Below, piece after piece: positions 1 to 7,498 of a stretch of DNA of 11,277 bases. A program made the translations under genes and the position numbers. The stretch is taken from NCBI GenBank assembly GCA_011051425.1, contig DRLF01000178.1, forward strand, positions 1 to 11,277. The letters are read 5' to 3'. Below the pieces are notes generated by a model. The model made no database searches and was not told the DNA's origin. It saw nothing but the letters and a program-made list of their open reading frames with translations. Positions within the stretch are counted from its first letter, which is position 1. Every line of letters begins with the position of its first letter. The DNA comes from Thiolapillus brandeum (GTDB lineage: Bacteria; Pseudomonadota; Gammaproteobacteria; Chromatiales; Chromatiaceae).

Positions 1-1206
1 CCAGAGGCGGCGCCATCCATACACATACAGGCCCAGCCCGGCGAGTATCAGCACAAGCGCCAGCAGGCCGCCATTGAAAATCCATTCCAGATAATCATTG
101 TGTGCATGATTAACGAAGGCATCGATGTCCGGTGACTGGTAATAGGGATAGATTTCCGGATAGGTTCCCGGGCCGGTGCCGACGGGAAAATTTTCCACGG
201 CGCCTCTGAGAGAAGTCTCGTAGATACTCCAGCGGGAATCTTCCATAGGATCCTGAGAAAACCGGTCGAGTATGGGAGCCAGCCCGATTTCCGCAGTCAG
301 CACAACGATCACTGCGATGACGGTGCCGTAGGTACCATAGACATTGCTTCCACCGAGGCGGCGGGCGAATACAATCAGCGTGATAAACAGCCCCAGCATG
401 CTGAGGGCTATGCCGGCACGGGAACGGGTGAAAACCAGACACACAACCACGAGGATGCCAACAATGGCATAAATGCTGGCCTGATGCCCCTTGACCGTCG
501 TGAGAAAATTCAGCCTTTTACGCCATGAAGAGCCACGAACCGAATCGAAACGGTGCTGACCCACTGTGGCCGCCAGCAACCCCAGAATCACCGGAAACAC
601 CATTTCGAGAAAACCGGCCAGATGATCCTTGTTCAGATAGGTTCCCGCTGCCGCGTGAATGCCATATTCATTGGGAACATACAGAAAGCTCCCCACGCCG
701 CCACCGTATTGCATGAGGCTCAATACCGACTGGAATACAGCGATACCGAACACCACATATACCAGCCTGAGAATGTTCGTGCGCGGCTGATTGATGGTCG
801 CCACAAACACCGCCAGCGGAGGCAACAATGCCCACAGCGCCGCTTCTGTTGCATTGGGAACCAGCGATACCGTACGCCAGTCATCACCTTTCGGTTCACC
901 GATGATGCGGAAAATTTCAGCGAAGGCTTCCCGGCCGGGCAACTGTTGCCACAACGCAGCAGGCAGCGGGAAAAGCATCAGCAGAGGCAACAGCAAAATC
1001 CCGGCAAGCAGAAACCGCTGGCCTGTCTTGAACTGCGCCAGTTCAGACGGCCGCCAAAACAGCAGCACGAGCAACACCAGGGACAGGAATTCCAGAACCA
1101 GCAGTGGCGCAGGCATATTCCCTGCACGAAACAGGGGAGCGAATACCAGCATCAGGACGAGTAGCCAGAAAATACCCTGTTTGTATGCTGAAACGGCCTG
1201 TCGCAT
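1..1206 (-). CDS. O-antigen ligase / Wzy-type polysaccharide polymerase, C-terminus cut by window edge
   Basis: Multi-pass inner-membrane protein, 402 residues visible and still open at position 1. It starts at an ATG at 1206; an in-frame TAA lies two codons upstream, so this is the first possible ATG. Hydrophobic segments occur near residues 12-24, 33-50, 64-80, 125-137, 147-165, 197-213, 245-260, 266-281, 295-310 and 379-397. Family marks are a TYLNKDHLAGFL stretch at about 189-200, FTRSRAG at 259-265 and, in the large periplasmic loop, GTGPGTYPEIYP at 343-354 followed by HAHNDYLEW at 367-375. This combination is typical of the O-antigen ligase/Wzy superfamily, which moves lipid-linked glycans to a growing polymer or an acceptor. 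Polymerase and ligase cannot be told apart from sequence alone; its place in a Wza/Wzc cluster favours polymerase. It lies 71 bp after the FecR-like gene, probably in the same transcript. Its ribosome site is weak. Confidence 0.88.
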   Translation of the reverse strand, partial: MRQAVSAYKQGIFWLLVLMLVFAPLFRAGNMPAPLLVLEFLSLVLLVLLFWRPSELAQFKTGQRFLLAGILLLPLLMLFPLPAALWQQLPGREAFAEIFRIIGEPKGDDWRTVSLVPNATEAALWALLPPLAVFVATINQPRTNILRLVYVVFGIAVFQSVLSLMQYGGGVGSFLYVPNEYGIHAAAGTYLNKDHLAGFLEMVFPVILGLLAATVGQHRFDSVRGSSWRKRLNFLTTVKGHQASIYAIVGILVVVCLVFTRSRAGIALSMLGLFITLIVFARRLGGSNVYGTYGTVIAVIVVLTAEIGLAPILDRFSQDPMEDSRWSIYETSLRGAVENFPVGTGPGTYPEIYPYYQSPDIDAFVNHAHNDYLEWIFNGGLLALVLILAGLGLYVYGWRRLW

Positions 1207-1277
1207 GGCTTACTGTCACTCAGCCGCAATCAAAGTATTGGAAAGAACACGCGGGAAAAGCCGGTATGCCTGCCCGG

Positions 1278-2180
1278 TCAGGGGCTGATGGGCGGTGGTG
1301 GCTGAGGTGTAGGGGTATTCTTGCCAGGGATGAGGCCCAGCACGACGCCGGTGCCGATAAAGGTGATCACATCCGCCTCCGTCATCCCGCCAAAAATCGC
1401 CGGTGTACAGTTGCCAATGGGAGCGGCGGCGGCAAGAGGACATTTTTCCGCATCGATGGCCACTATCTCGTGACCATCCCAGGCTTCATCACAGCCATTG
1501 AAATAGGAAATCTCCACATGGGCTTTCTCAGGAACCTCCAGCCTGGTGCCATTTTTCAGCTTGGCCCCTTCCGCAACGGGCTTGAAGCCCTGCCCTTCAT
1601 CAGCAAAAGCCGCGCCCTTCAATTTCTTTACTTCCGCAATAGGGCAACTGTCCTTGTCCACGGTAACAGACTTCTCTCCTTCATAGAGCACACTGCAGGC
1701 ACCCTGGTAATTCACCTCGGCCTTTCCTTCGACCTTGAGTTCGTCACCGTCTTTCAGCACTTCCCCTTCCTTTCCGACATGGTATTGCCCATCCCGTTTC
1801 ACCAGTACTGAACCGGCGACCTGGGTGAGAATGATGGCAACGTCATCTGTTCCGGCTGCGGCACCTCCCATGCAGGGAATCCACAAGCCTGCCAGCGTCG
1901 GGCAGTTCTTGGCATCGATATCAACGATTTTCGCACCCTTCCAGACCACTTCACATCCACTGTCGAACACAACCTTGACCTCGGCACCTTCCATGATCAT
2001 CAGACGATCGCCATCTGCGACCCGCTGCCCTGCCTGAACAGGCAGATAACGATCTCCCTGAAACAGCAGCACATCACCCTTCACTTCTGCGAGCACGGCA
2101 TTCTGGGTGTCTTTTGCCAACGCAACACCCACCTGCAGCACAAGTATCAGCAGCAACAGCAATGATGGTTTGGTTCTCAA
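1278..2180 (-). CDS. Secreted FecR-like triple-repeat protein with paired cysteines
   Basis: 300 residues, starting at a TTG with a GGAG site 9 bases upstream. The N-terminus is a signal peptide (charged MRTK, hydrophobic core about 6-20, cut probably after ALA at 20-22), so the protein is exported. Three related segments follow, at about 28-96, 115-182 and 186-250. Each has a beta-rich part with a GD(x)L/NGTRLEV-like turn resembling FecR/LysM-type folds, and each ends with a Cys, a W/YxG element and a second Cys-Pro. The pairs are C76-C93, C162-C179 and C230-C247, all spaced exactly 17 residues. Extra cysteines are at 103 and 258. A hydrophobic stretch (about 269-285) and a proline-rich tail (290-300) finish the protein, so it may be anchored at its C-terminus. 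FecR-domain proteins of unknown role are known in exopolysaccharide clusters; a periplasmic structural or sensing role is inference. It is the first gene after the promoter candidate at 2307-2335 and precedes the ligase/polymerase gene. Confidence 0.8.
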   Translation of the reverse strand: MRTKPSLLLLLILVLQVGVALAKDTQNAVLAEVKGDVLLFQGDRYLPVQAGQRVADGDRLMIMEGAEVKVVFDSGCEVVWKGAKIVDIDAKNCPTLAGLWIPCMGGAAAGTDDVAIILTQVAGSVLVKRDGQYHVGKEGEVLKDGDELKVEGKAEVNYQGACSVLYEGEKSVTVDKDSCPIAEVKKLKGAAFADEGQGFKPVAEGAKLKNGTRLEVPEKAHVEISYFNGCDEAWDGHEIVAIDAEKCPLAAAAPIGNCTPAIFGGMTEADVITFIGTGVVLGLIPGKNTPTPQPPPPISP

Positions 2181-2292
2181 AAAGTTTTACTCCGCGCTCA
2201 GGACAGCTCTGCACCGGAATATCCTTTTTACCTGTGCCTGTCGAATACTCAATACTCCCTTATTGGTCTGTAAAAAGCCATTTTCAGGATAT

Positions 2293-2316
2293 TTGAATTC
2301 AATTTTATGCTAGCAT
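2293..2316. repeat. Two adjacent perfect 10-bp palindromes over the promoter
   Basis: TTGAATTCAA (2293-2302) and ATGCTAGCAT (2307-2316) are each perfect palindromes, separated by four T/A pairs, with centres 14 bp apart. The second contains the candidate -10 box and the first covers the predicted transcription start. A repressor binding here would block the promoter. This is inference; AT-rich short palindromes also arise by chance. Confidence 0.4.
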
Positions 2317-2335
2317 CCTAATGCTTGATCTTCAA
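2302..2335 (-). promoter_or_regulatory. Candidate sigma70 promoter for the FecR-like and Wzy-like genes
   Basis: On the minus strand a -35 TTGAAG (2335-2330) is followed by a 17-bp spacer and a -10 TAGCAT (2312-2307) preceded by TGC, an extended -10 signature. Each box matches 4 of 6 consensus bases. A better -10 match, TAAAAT (2307-2302), overlaps but sits 22 bp from the -35. The predicted start near 2300 gives a leader of about 120 bases before the TTG at 2180. The position in a 219-bp gap inside an otherwise tight gene series supports a separate promoter. Computed by eye only. Confidence 0.45.
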
Positions 2336-2363
2336 GGACTTAGCGCAACAATTGCCAGTTATT

Positions 2364-2382
2364 TACCCGATAGCTACCCGAT
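2364..2382. repeat. Direct repeat TACCCGAT x2, 11-bp period
   Basis: TACCCGAT occurs at 2364-2371 and again at 2375-2382, 11 bp apart, about one helical turn. On the minus strand it lies upstream of the candidate -35 at 2335-2330, at about -65 to -83 from the predicted start, a usual place for an activator such as a response regulator. It sits just after the stop codon of the TPR gene, so it is not coding. Confidence 0.35.
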
Positions 2383-2399
2383 TATTACCTATTCAGGCT

Positions 2400-3668
2400 T
2401 CAGTGCTGTTCATGCTCGATTTTCCGTATGGACAGACGGTCAAACCAGACTTCTCCCTCGACGATCCTGTCGTCGGTATCCTCGCCCACAATTTCCAGAC
2501 GGAGCAATTGTCCGGTGCAGGCCTTGTCATTGGGCACTTCGAAAGAAAACTGATGTGTTTCCCAGTCGCTGGCCCCGACCAGCAAAGGCCCCATTCCCAG
2601 CACGCGTGATTCATCGCCCAGGCAGCGCAACATCCACCGGATACCGCCCTGCACTCTCAGCCGGTCCACCCGGGTGCGCATATTCATGACATAGTGTCCG
2701 GGGCTGAGCAACAGCGGCTGATACACCTGATTAACGGGCGTATTCTCACCCTTGTAGAAAATATGAAGGGCTTTTTCGCCTTCTGCCCCATAGGTATTCT
2801 TGCGACGGATGAGCCAGGCCTTGTTTTCAGGGAAGTACCATCCGAAACCGGTATTGGCGGGCGCGAGTTCAAAACCACCGTCGAACACACTGCCAAGATA
2901 TCTGCGCTCTTCCGAATCGAGGCCGTTGACCCACACCAGATACGCCTCCGGCCATTGATGGTCTTCCTGCAGTCTTTTCACCAGTTCGTCACGTTCGACC
3001 CTGGAAAGAGTAATCTTGCTCGCATGCCGGATGCTTGCAACCGTCACAACGGTTTCGAGCTTTTTTGCGTGCTCACTCAGGTAGATGAAAAAATCATCCC
3101 ACCAGTTCGGCGGTGACTCCGCCAAAGATTTGAACAGGCCTACCGATTGGCTGTTCTCGGCAATCTGGGTCAGGGTCGGATAAATCTTCTCTCCCATACC
3201 CGGATCCAGCCTGAGCACGGCGGCCCAGTTTTCCATGGCCCTGGACAACTGGCCGCGTTTCACCCAGTAGCGTGCTGCACTCAGCTGGATATCCTTGCGG
3301 GCAGGCATGCGCCGCACGGCAAGATCGATCATTTCATCTGCTGCCTCGATCTGATGCCTGTCGAACAACAGACGGGCCAGCATTTCCATGGGTACTGCAT
3401 TGCCAGGATTCAGGCGTATGGATTTGCGCAGCAGCGCCTCCGCCTGCGCGGGCTCGGACTGCATCAGGGATTCCGCCCTCAGATACAGGGCGGTGGGCTG
3501 TTCGGGATTCCACAGCAAGGCTTTACCCACCGCCTGTTCGTCCCCCAACAGCGCCTGACGGGTGAAATGCTCTCCCAGGCCGTTGCTCAGGATTCTCCAG
3601 GCAATCAGCAGTGCGAGCAGCAGCAAGATCACACGTAATGCGGTACGCCGGGTGGCCGTCCAATTCAT
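2400..3668 (-). CDS. Membrane-anchored TPR protein with C-terminal beta-rich (CBM-like) domain
   Basis: 422 residues. A single N-terminal membrane helix (about 10-27) after a basic start suggests an anchor with the rest in the periplasm. Residues about 43-157 form helical repeats with TPR character: AEALLRKSIRLNPGN at 76-90, a next unit at about 95-121 and RAMENWAAVLRLDPG at 143-157. A middle helical part (about 160-250) links to a C-terminal region (about 258-415) rich in beta strands and aromatic residues, opening with DGGFE and GFGWYF, that looks like a jelly-roll carbohydrate-binding fold. TPR proteins of this build are found in polysaccharide clusters beside O-antigen-ligase-type genes; a scaffold or glycan-binding role is inference. 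The ATG at 3668 overlaps the stop of the J-domain gene by ATGA, with a GGAG site about 11 bases upstream inside that gene, so the two are translationally coupled. Confidence 0.78.
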   Translation of the reverse strand: MNWTATRRTALRVILLLLALLIAWRILSNGLGEHFTRQALLGDEQAVGKALLWNPEQPTALYLRAESLMQSEPAQAEALLRKSIRLNPGNAVPMEMLARLLFDRHQIEAADEMIDLAVRRMPARKDIQLSAARYWVKRGQLSRAMENWAAVLRLDPGMGEKIYPTLTQIAENSQSVGLFKSLAESPPNWWDDFFIYLSEHAKKLETVVTVASIRHASKITLSRVERDELVKRLQEDHQWPEAYLVWVNGLDSEERRYLGSVFDGGFELAPANTGFGWYFPENKAWLIRRKNTYGAEGEKALHIFYKGENTPVNQVYQPLLLSPGHYVMNMRTRVDRLRVQGGIRWMLRCLGDESRVLGMGPLLVGASDWETHQFSFEVPNDKACTGQLLRLEIVGEDTDDRIVEGEVWFDRLSIRKIEHEQH

Positions 3669-5194
3669 CTTGAAGGCTTCTCCGCTGGCTGATGAATGAT
3701 ATTGTGCAACAGGCTGGCGATGTACAATTTTCTTCCCTTGCGGACAAGCTGAAAGGCCATATCACCCTGGTAACGGTCCTGACCACCGTTCCTCTCCCAG
3801 GTAGTCAGGTGCATACGGCTGACCATCTCAAAGGTGCTGGAGTTCAAAGGCCTAATGGTAACCTGTTCCACGGTAAATGTTCTGTTACTTGTACGGGCGA
3901 ATACCCGGGAATAGCTCTCACGCAGCCTGACACGCCCGATGCCGGCATTGCTGCGGGGCTCCAGGGTGAACAGGCTCAACAATCTTTCCAGATCACCGGC
4001 TTCAAAGGCGCGTACATACTGCATGAGCACGTACTCCGGCTGCAGCTGCGGCGCATCTGCATCTGTGGGCATGGCCCCTGAACCGGGTTCAGTGTGAACG
4101 ATCAGCGACGCAGGCACCGGCGTATCGTCAAAACCATTGAGATGACCCTCTATGGGGGCGCCCTCCACCACTTCTTCATCGACGGATTTTCTTATCTTCC
4201 CGTTGCTGCCGGTCGAGAGAACTGTTGGCTTGTCAGGAACAGAACGCCCTGCATGTTGGGGACGGCTCATCGGCTTTTCCTGCTCCGCCCTGGGGGATAC
4301 CGGAGCCAGTTCAGAACCGGTTGAGCCAACAGGGGACTGTCCGTCAGGTTCTGTCACCTGATCTTTCGCAAACGGTTTTCCCGGGGAAACAACATCCTCT
4401 GGTGGGAAAGGCGACACAATGGGAGCCGTCCGCGGTGATCGTCTGGCTGGGCGTTCATCGCCGGACGAAAACAGGCTGTGCGGCACTTTGTCTGCCACAC
4501 GGGCCTGGGCGGGTGGCACTTCTGCCAACGTCAGGGTGGTAACTTTCGAACCTTTTGTAGCCCACAGCAGCAATCCCCCCAGCACGATAAAGATCAGCAG
4601 CCAGATGATCACCTTGGGGTGACGTTGCAGGAAGCGGGAACGATAAAGCCATTCTGAGGCGCTTACTTCTGGCATTGCCACCGGGCGGGATCTTTTCGGC
4701 GCGGTTTTCGCACTCGTACTTTGGCCGGCAGGTGGTTGTCTGCCAGCAACATCCGGTTTCCGCCGTTCCCGGTCATATTGGCGGCGCCTTTCCGGTCGTT
4801 TGAGTACGCCATAGGCCTGGTTCAGGCGGCGCACGAACTGCTCTTCCCACGGCTCGCTGGCAGCGATGCGATCCGGATGAAAAAGGCCGATCAGCAGCCG
4901 GTATCTGTGACGGATCTCGCCGGCACCCGCATCCGGAGCCAGCCCCAATATCCGGTAATGGTCGCTTTCATCGCTAAACAGCAACCGGCGAAGGCAGTCA
5001 TAGGAAGCGGACTGAAGCTCTTCCACATCACAGCCCAGTTTCCGCGAAACGGGCAACAGGCGTTCCTGCGGCCTGGCCAGACAGTCCAGAAAGACGGAAA
5101 AATCCGGAGGAACCGGTTCACCCTCGCCAGAGGACATTGGTGAGCGGCAGGCATTCAGGACGCGGGAAAAGATTTGTTCGGGGGTGCCTGACAT
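3665..5194 (-). CDS. J-domain / transmembrane / NTF2-like fusion protein
   Basis: 509 residues from the ATG at 5194 (a TTG directly before it is a less likely start). Residues 79-145 are a J-domain: YRILGLAP opens it, HPD is at 106-108 and LNQAYGVLKRPERRRQYD closes it at 124-141. The HPD tripeptide needed to stimulate an Hsp70 ATPase is intact. One membrane helix follows at 194-212. A long Pro/Ser/Glu-rich linker, probably disordered, covers about 220-380. The C-terminus (about 385-500) reads as an NTF2-like alpha+beta domain: YVLMQYVRAFEAGDLERLLSLF, then strands such as FTVEQVTIRPL and YQGDMAFQLVRKGRKLYIASLLHN. With the J-domain inside the cell, this domain would be periplasmic. The gene starts 26 bp after the kinase gene and overlaps the TPR gene, so it belongs to the export operon. 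A role coupling DnaK to assembly of the export complex is inference; I know no named family with this exact order. Confidence 0.82.
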   Translation of the reverse strand: MSGTPEQIFSRVLNACRSPMSSGEGEPVPPDFSVFLDCLARPQERLLPVSRKLGCDVEELQSASYDCLRRLLFSDESDHYRILGLAPDAGAGEIRHRYRLLIGLFHPDRIAASEPWEEQFVRRLNQAYGVLKRPERRRQYDRERRKPDVAGRQPPAGQSTSAKTAPKRSRPVAMPEVSASEWLYRSRFLQRHPKVIIWLLIFIVLGGLLLWATKGSKVTTLTLAEVPPAQARVADKVPHSLFSSGDERPARRSPRTAPIVSPFPPEDVVSPGKPFAKDQVTEPDGQSPVGSTGSELAPVSPRAEQEKPMSRPQHAGRSVPDKPTVLSTGSNGKIRKSVDEEVVEGAPIEGHLNGFDDTPVPASLIVHTEPGSGAMPTDADAPQLQPEYVLMQYVRAFEAGDLERLLSLFTLEPRSNAGIGRVRLRESYSRVFARTSNRTFTVEQVTIRPLNSSTFEMVSRMHLTTWERNGGQDRYQGDMAFQLVRKGRKLYIASLLHNIIHQPAEKPSR

Positions 5195-5220
5195 CAAATC
5201 ACGGGGAACTTCGGCCTGGC

Positions 5221-7491
5221 TCAGGAGGCCAGCTTGGGCCGCTCTTCGGCTTCGTCTGCCGCATAACTGTAGTAATTGTAGTCATACTGATAGTCGTAGC
5301 CATAACCGCTGCGGCCCTGGCCGTATTTGACCAGCAGGGCGCCAAGCACATTGGCCCTTGCCTGCCGCAGACGTTGCACCGCGCCTTTGAGCGCTCCGGT
5401 TCGCGTCACACCCGCATCCACCACCATGACGGTAGCGCTGGACATATTGGCCAGTATCAGCGCATCGGCCAGCCCCAGCACCGGCGGTCCGTCCACGATC
5501 ACCAGGTCAAACTTGTCCGCGGCTGTCTGCAGAAACTCCTTCATCCTGCCGCTGCCCAGAAGTTCTGCCGGATTGGGTGGCAAAGGTCCTGTGCTCAATA
5601 CATACAACCCCTCTGTCAGCCCTTCCTGAATCACCTCACTGGCTTTGTATCCACCCACCAGATAGTTGGTCAGTCCGGTATCATTCGGCAGCCCCAGTTC
5701 ATTGTGCAGTGACGGGTTGCGCAGATCGGCATCCACCAGGAGCACATTGGCCCCGGCCTGCACATAGACCAGCGCCAGGCTGATGGCGCTGGTGGTTTTT
5801 CCCTCACCGGCCATGGAGCTGGTGACATGCAGCACATCAGGGGATCCCGATGGTGACGAAAAAGACAGTGCCGTACGGCAGGAACGGTAAGCCTCGGCGA
5901 TGGCGGACTTGGGTTCCTCCCAGGTTTTCAGTGCAATGGATTCCGTATCCGAGTCCAGACGCACCTCGGGAATCACGCCCAGTGCAGGCAGTTCGGTGAG
6001 CTTTTCGATTTCGCTGGCGGACTTGATGGTGTCATCCAGATGTTCGAACAGAAAGGCCAGACCGATGCCGCCAAGCAGCCCGATGATCAGTGCGATCTGC
6101 AGATTCCGCTTCAGGTTGGGTTTGTAAGCAGCGCCCGGTACCTCTCCCTTGTCGATGATGGAAATGTTGTTGGCACCGACGCCTGCGGCCACGCCCACTT
6201 CCTTGATACGCTGCAGCAGGCCGTCATAGAGTTCGCGGTTGGTTTCCACGTCCCTTTTAAGGGCCTGATAGTCGGTACTCTTGCGCTGCAGTTCCAGGAT
6301 CTGTCCCTTGATATCCGCCATGCGGGACTGCAGCATGGCCTGCTCTCTCACCGCTGCCTGGTAATCGCTTTTGATGGAAGACTGTATGCCCGAGCTTTCC
6401 TCGCTGATCTTGCGCTTCAGTTCCTTGATCTGTCCCTGCAGTCGCTGCATCTTGGGATAGGCCGGCTTGAATACACGCAGGTTGTCCTGGTACTCGCCTT
6501 CCAGTTCCGCCAGTCTTTCCTTGTATGCCTGAATCACTTCATTGTCGGTAACACGGTCGAAGCTGTCGGCACCGCTGACCTTCATCTCCTGGAAACGGGA
6601 TTCAGCCTTGATGCGTTCTGCTTCGACTTCGGTGAGCCGGGTGTTCACCGCCTCGAGCTTCTGCATCAGTATGCTTTGCTTGGAGTCCATATCCACGATT
6701 TCCCTTTCACCAGCGTATTCGACCAGCTTGCGTTCCGATTCTTCGAGGTTGGCCCGCACCTGCTTGATGCGGTCCGAAAGGAAAGTCTTGGCGTAGGAGG
6801 AGTTTTCGAAACGCCGCTCCATGGTGGTATCGATAAAGCTCTTGGCAAGGGCATTCACCACCTTTGCAGCCAGCTCCGGATTGGGACTGTCATAGCTCAC
6901 CACCACCAGCCGGGAATTCTTGATGGGGCTCACCGTCAGGTTGGACAACAGCAGATTCTCCAGCCCTCTGCTACTGCTGCCCGGCTTATCTTCACCGCCT
7001 CCGGAATTGCTCCCGCCACCGAAGAAATGCTTTATCTCCCGGAAGAAGGAAGATTTTTCCTCTGCCTTGAACTGGTCGGAGGATTCCAGCCCAAGCTGCT
7101 CGATCACCCGCTTCGCCAGACCCCGGCTTTTCAGCAGCTGGTACTGGGTTTCATAAAAATCGAAGCTGTACGCGGCCTCCCTGGGAGTGACGCCTTCGAA
7201 GCTGACGATCCTAGCCGCCTCACGATCTATCTGCAGTTTTACGCTGCTGCGGTAGATGGGGGTCTGCAGTGATGTATAAATGGCGCTGGCCACCAGCGCA
7301 ATCAGGGTAAACAGCAGGATGGTAAACTTGTGACGTACGATGATTACCCAGTATTCCTTGAGCTTCGGCCTTTCCTCTTCCTCATCCAGGCCGCCAGCCT
7401 GCAGCCTGTCGTACAGAGAAAGCTCACGCTCTTCGTCCGACAGGGCCAGCGGGTTGCCTGATGATTTCGAAATACTGTTTCCGGGATTCAT
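5221..7491 (-). CDS. Wzc-type polysaccharide co-polymerase fused to BY-kinase (tyrosine autokinase)
   Basis: 756 residues from the ATG at 7491; the frame stays open upstream to 7596, but that part overlaps the exporter gene and does not resemble the family. The Wzz-like part has membrane helices at about 56-72 and 463-481 with a long periplasmic coiled coil (about 235-430) between them. The cytoplasmic kinase part has an EX2RX2R motif (E533, R536, R539) used for ring assembly, Walker A SSMAGEGKTT at 558-567, Walker A' VLLVDADLRNP at 583-593 and Walker B LVIVDGPP at 663-670. The C-terminus carries eight tyrosines at 730-743, the autophosphorylation cluster. All catalytic motifs are intact. In this family, cycles of phosphorylation control polymer length and export through Wza. 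The PHP phosphatase two genes upstream is its expected partner. Oddities are a Gly/Ser-rich insert near 158-175 and the peptide EERPKL near both ends. It starts 7 bp after the exporter stop. Confidence 0.95.
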   Translation of the reverse strand: MNPGNSISKSSGNPLALSDEERELSLYDRLQAGGLDEEEERPKLKEYWVIIVRHKFTILLFTLIALVASAIYTSLQTPIYRSSVKLQIDREAARIVSFEGVTPREAAYSFDFYETQYQLLKSRGLAKRVIEQLGLESSDQFKAEEKSSFFREIKHFFGGGSNSGGGEDKPGSSSRGLENLLLSNLTVSPIKNSRLVVVSYDSPNPELAAKVVNALAKSFIDTTMERRFENSSYAKTFLSDRIKQVRANLEESERKLVEYAGEREIVDMDSKQSILMQKLEAVNTRLTEVEAERIKAESRFQEMKVSGADSFDRVTDNEVIQAYKERLAELEGEYQDNLRVFKPAYPKMQRLQGQIKELKRKISEESSGIQSSIKSDYQAAVREQAMLQSRMADIKGQILELQRKSTDYQALKRDVETNRELYDGLLQRIKEVGVAAGVGANNISIIDKGEVPGAAYKPNLKRNLQIALIIGLLGGIGLAFLFEHLDDTIKSASEIEKLTELPALGVIPEVRLDSDTESIALKTWEEPKSAIAEAYRSCRTALSFSSPSGSPDVLHVTSSMAGEGKTTSAISLALVYVQAGANVLLVDADLRNPSLHNELGLPNDTGLTNYLVGGYKASEVIQEGLTEGLYVLSTGPLPPNPAELLGSGRMKEFLQTAADKFDLVIVDGPPVLGLADALILANMSSATVMVVDAGVTRTGALKGAVQRLRQARANVLGALLVKYGQGRSGYGYDYQYDYNYYSYAADEAEERPKLAS

Positions 7492-7498
7492 GACGTGA

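Noticed and set aside
553..1811. Several overlapping plus-strand open frames
   Set aside because: They are antisense to the ligase/polymerase and FecR-like genes and have low-complexity Gln/Arg/His-rich translations typical of shadow frames.
6040..7272. Plus-strand open frame of 410 codons
   Set aside because: It lies wholly antisense to the kinase/co-polymerase gene, whose motifs are intact. No domain is recognisable in the plus-strand translation.
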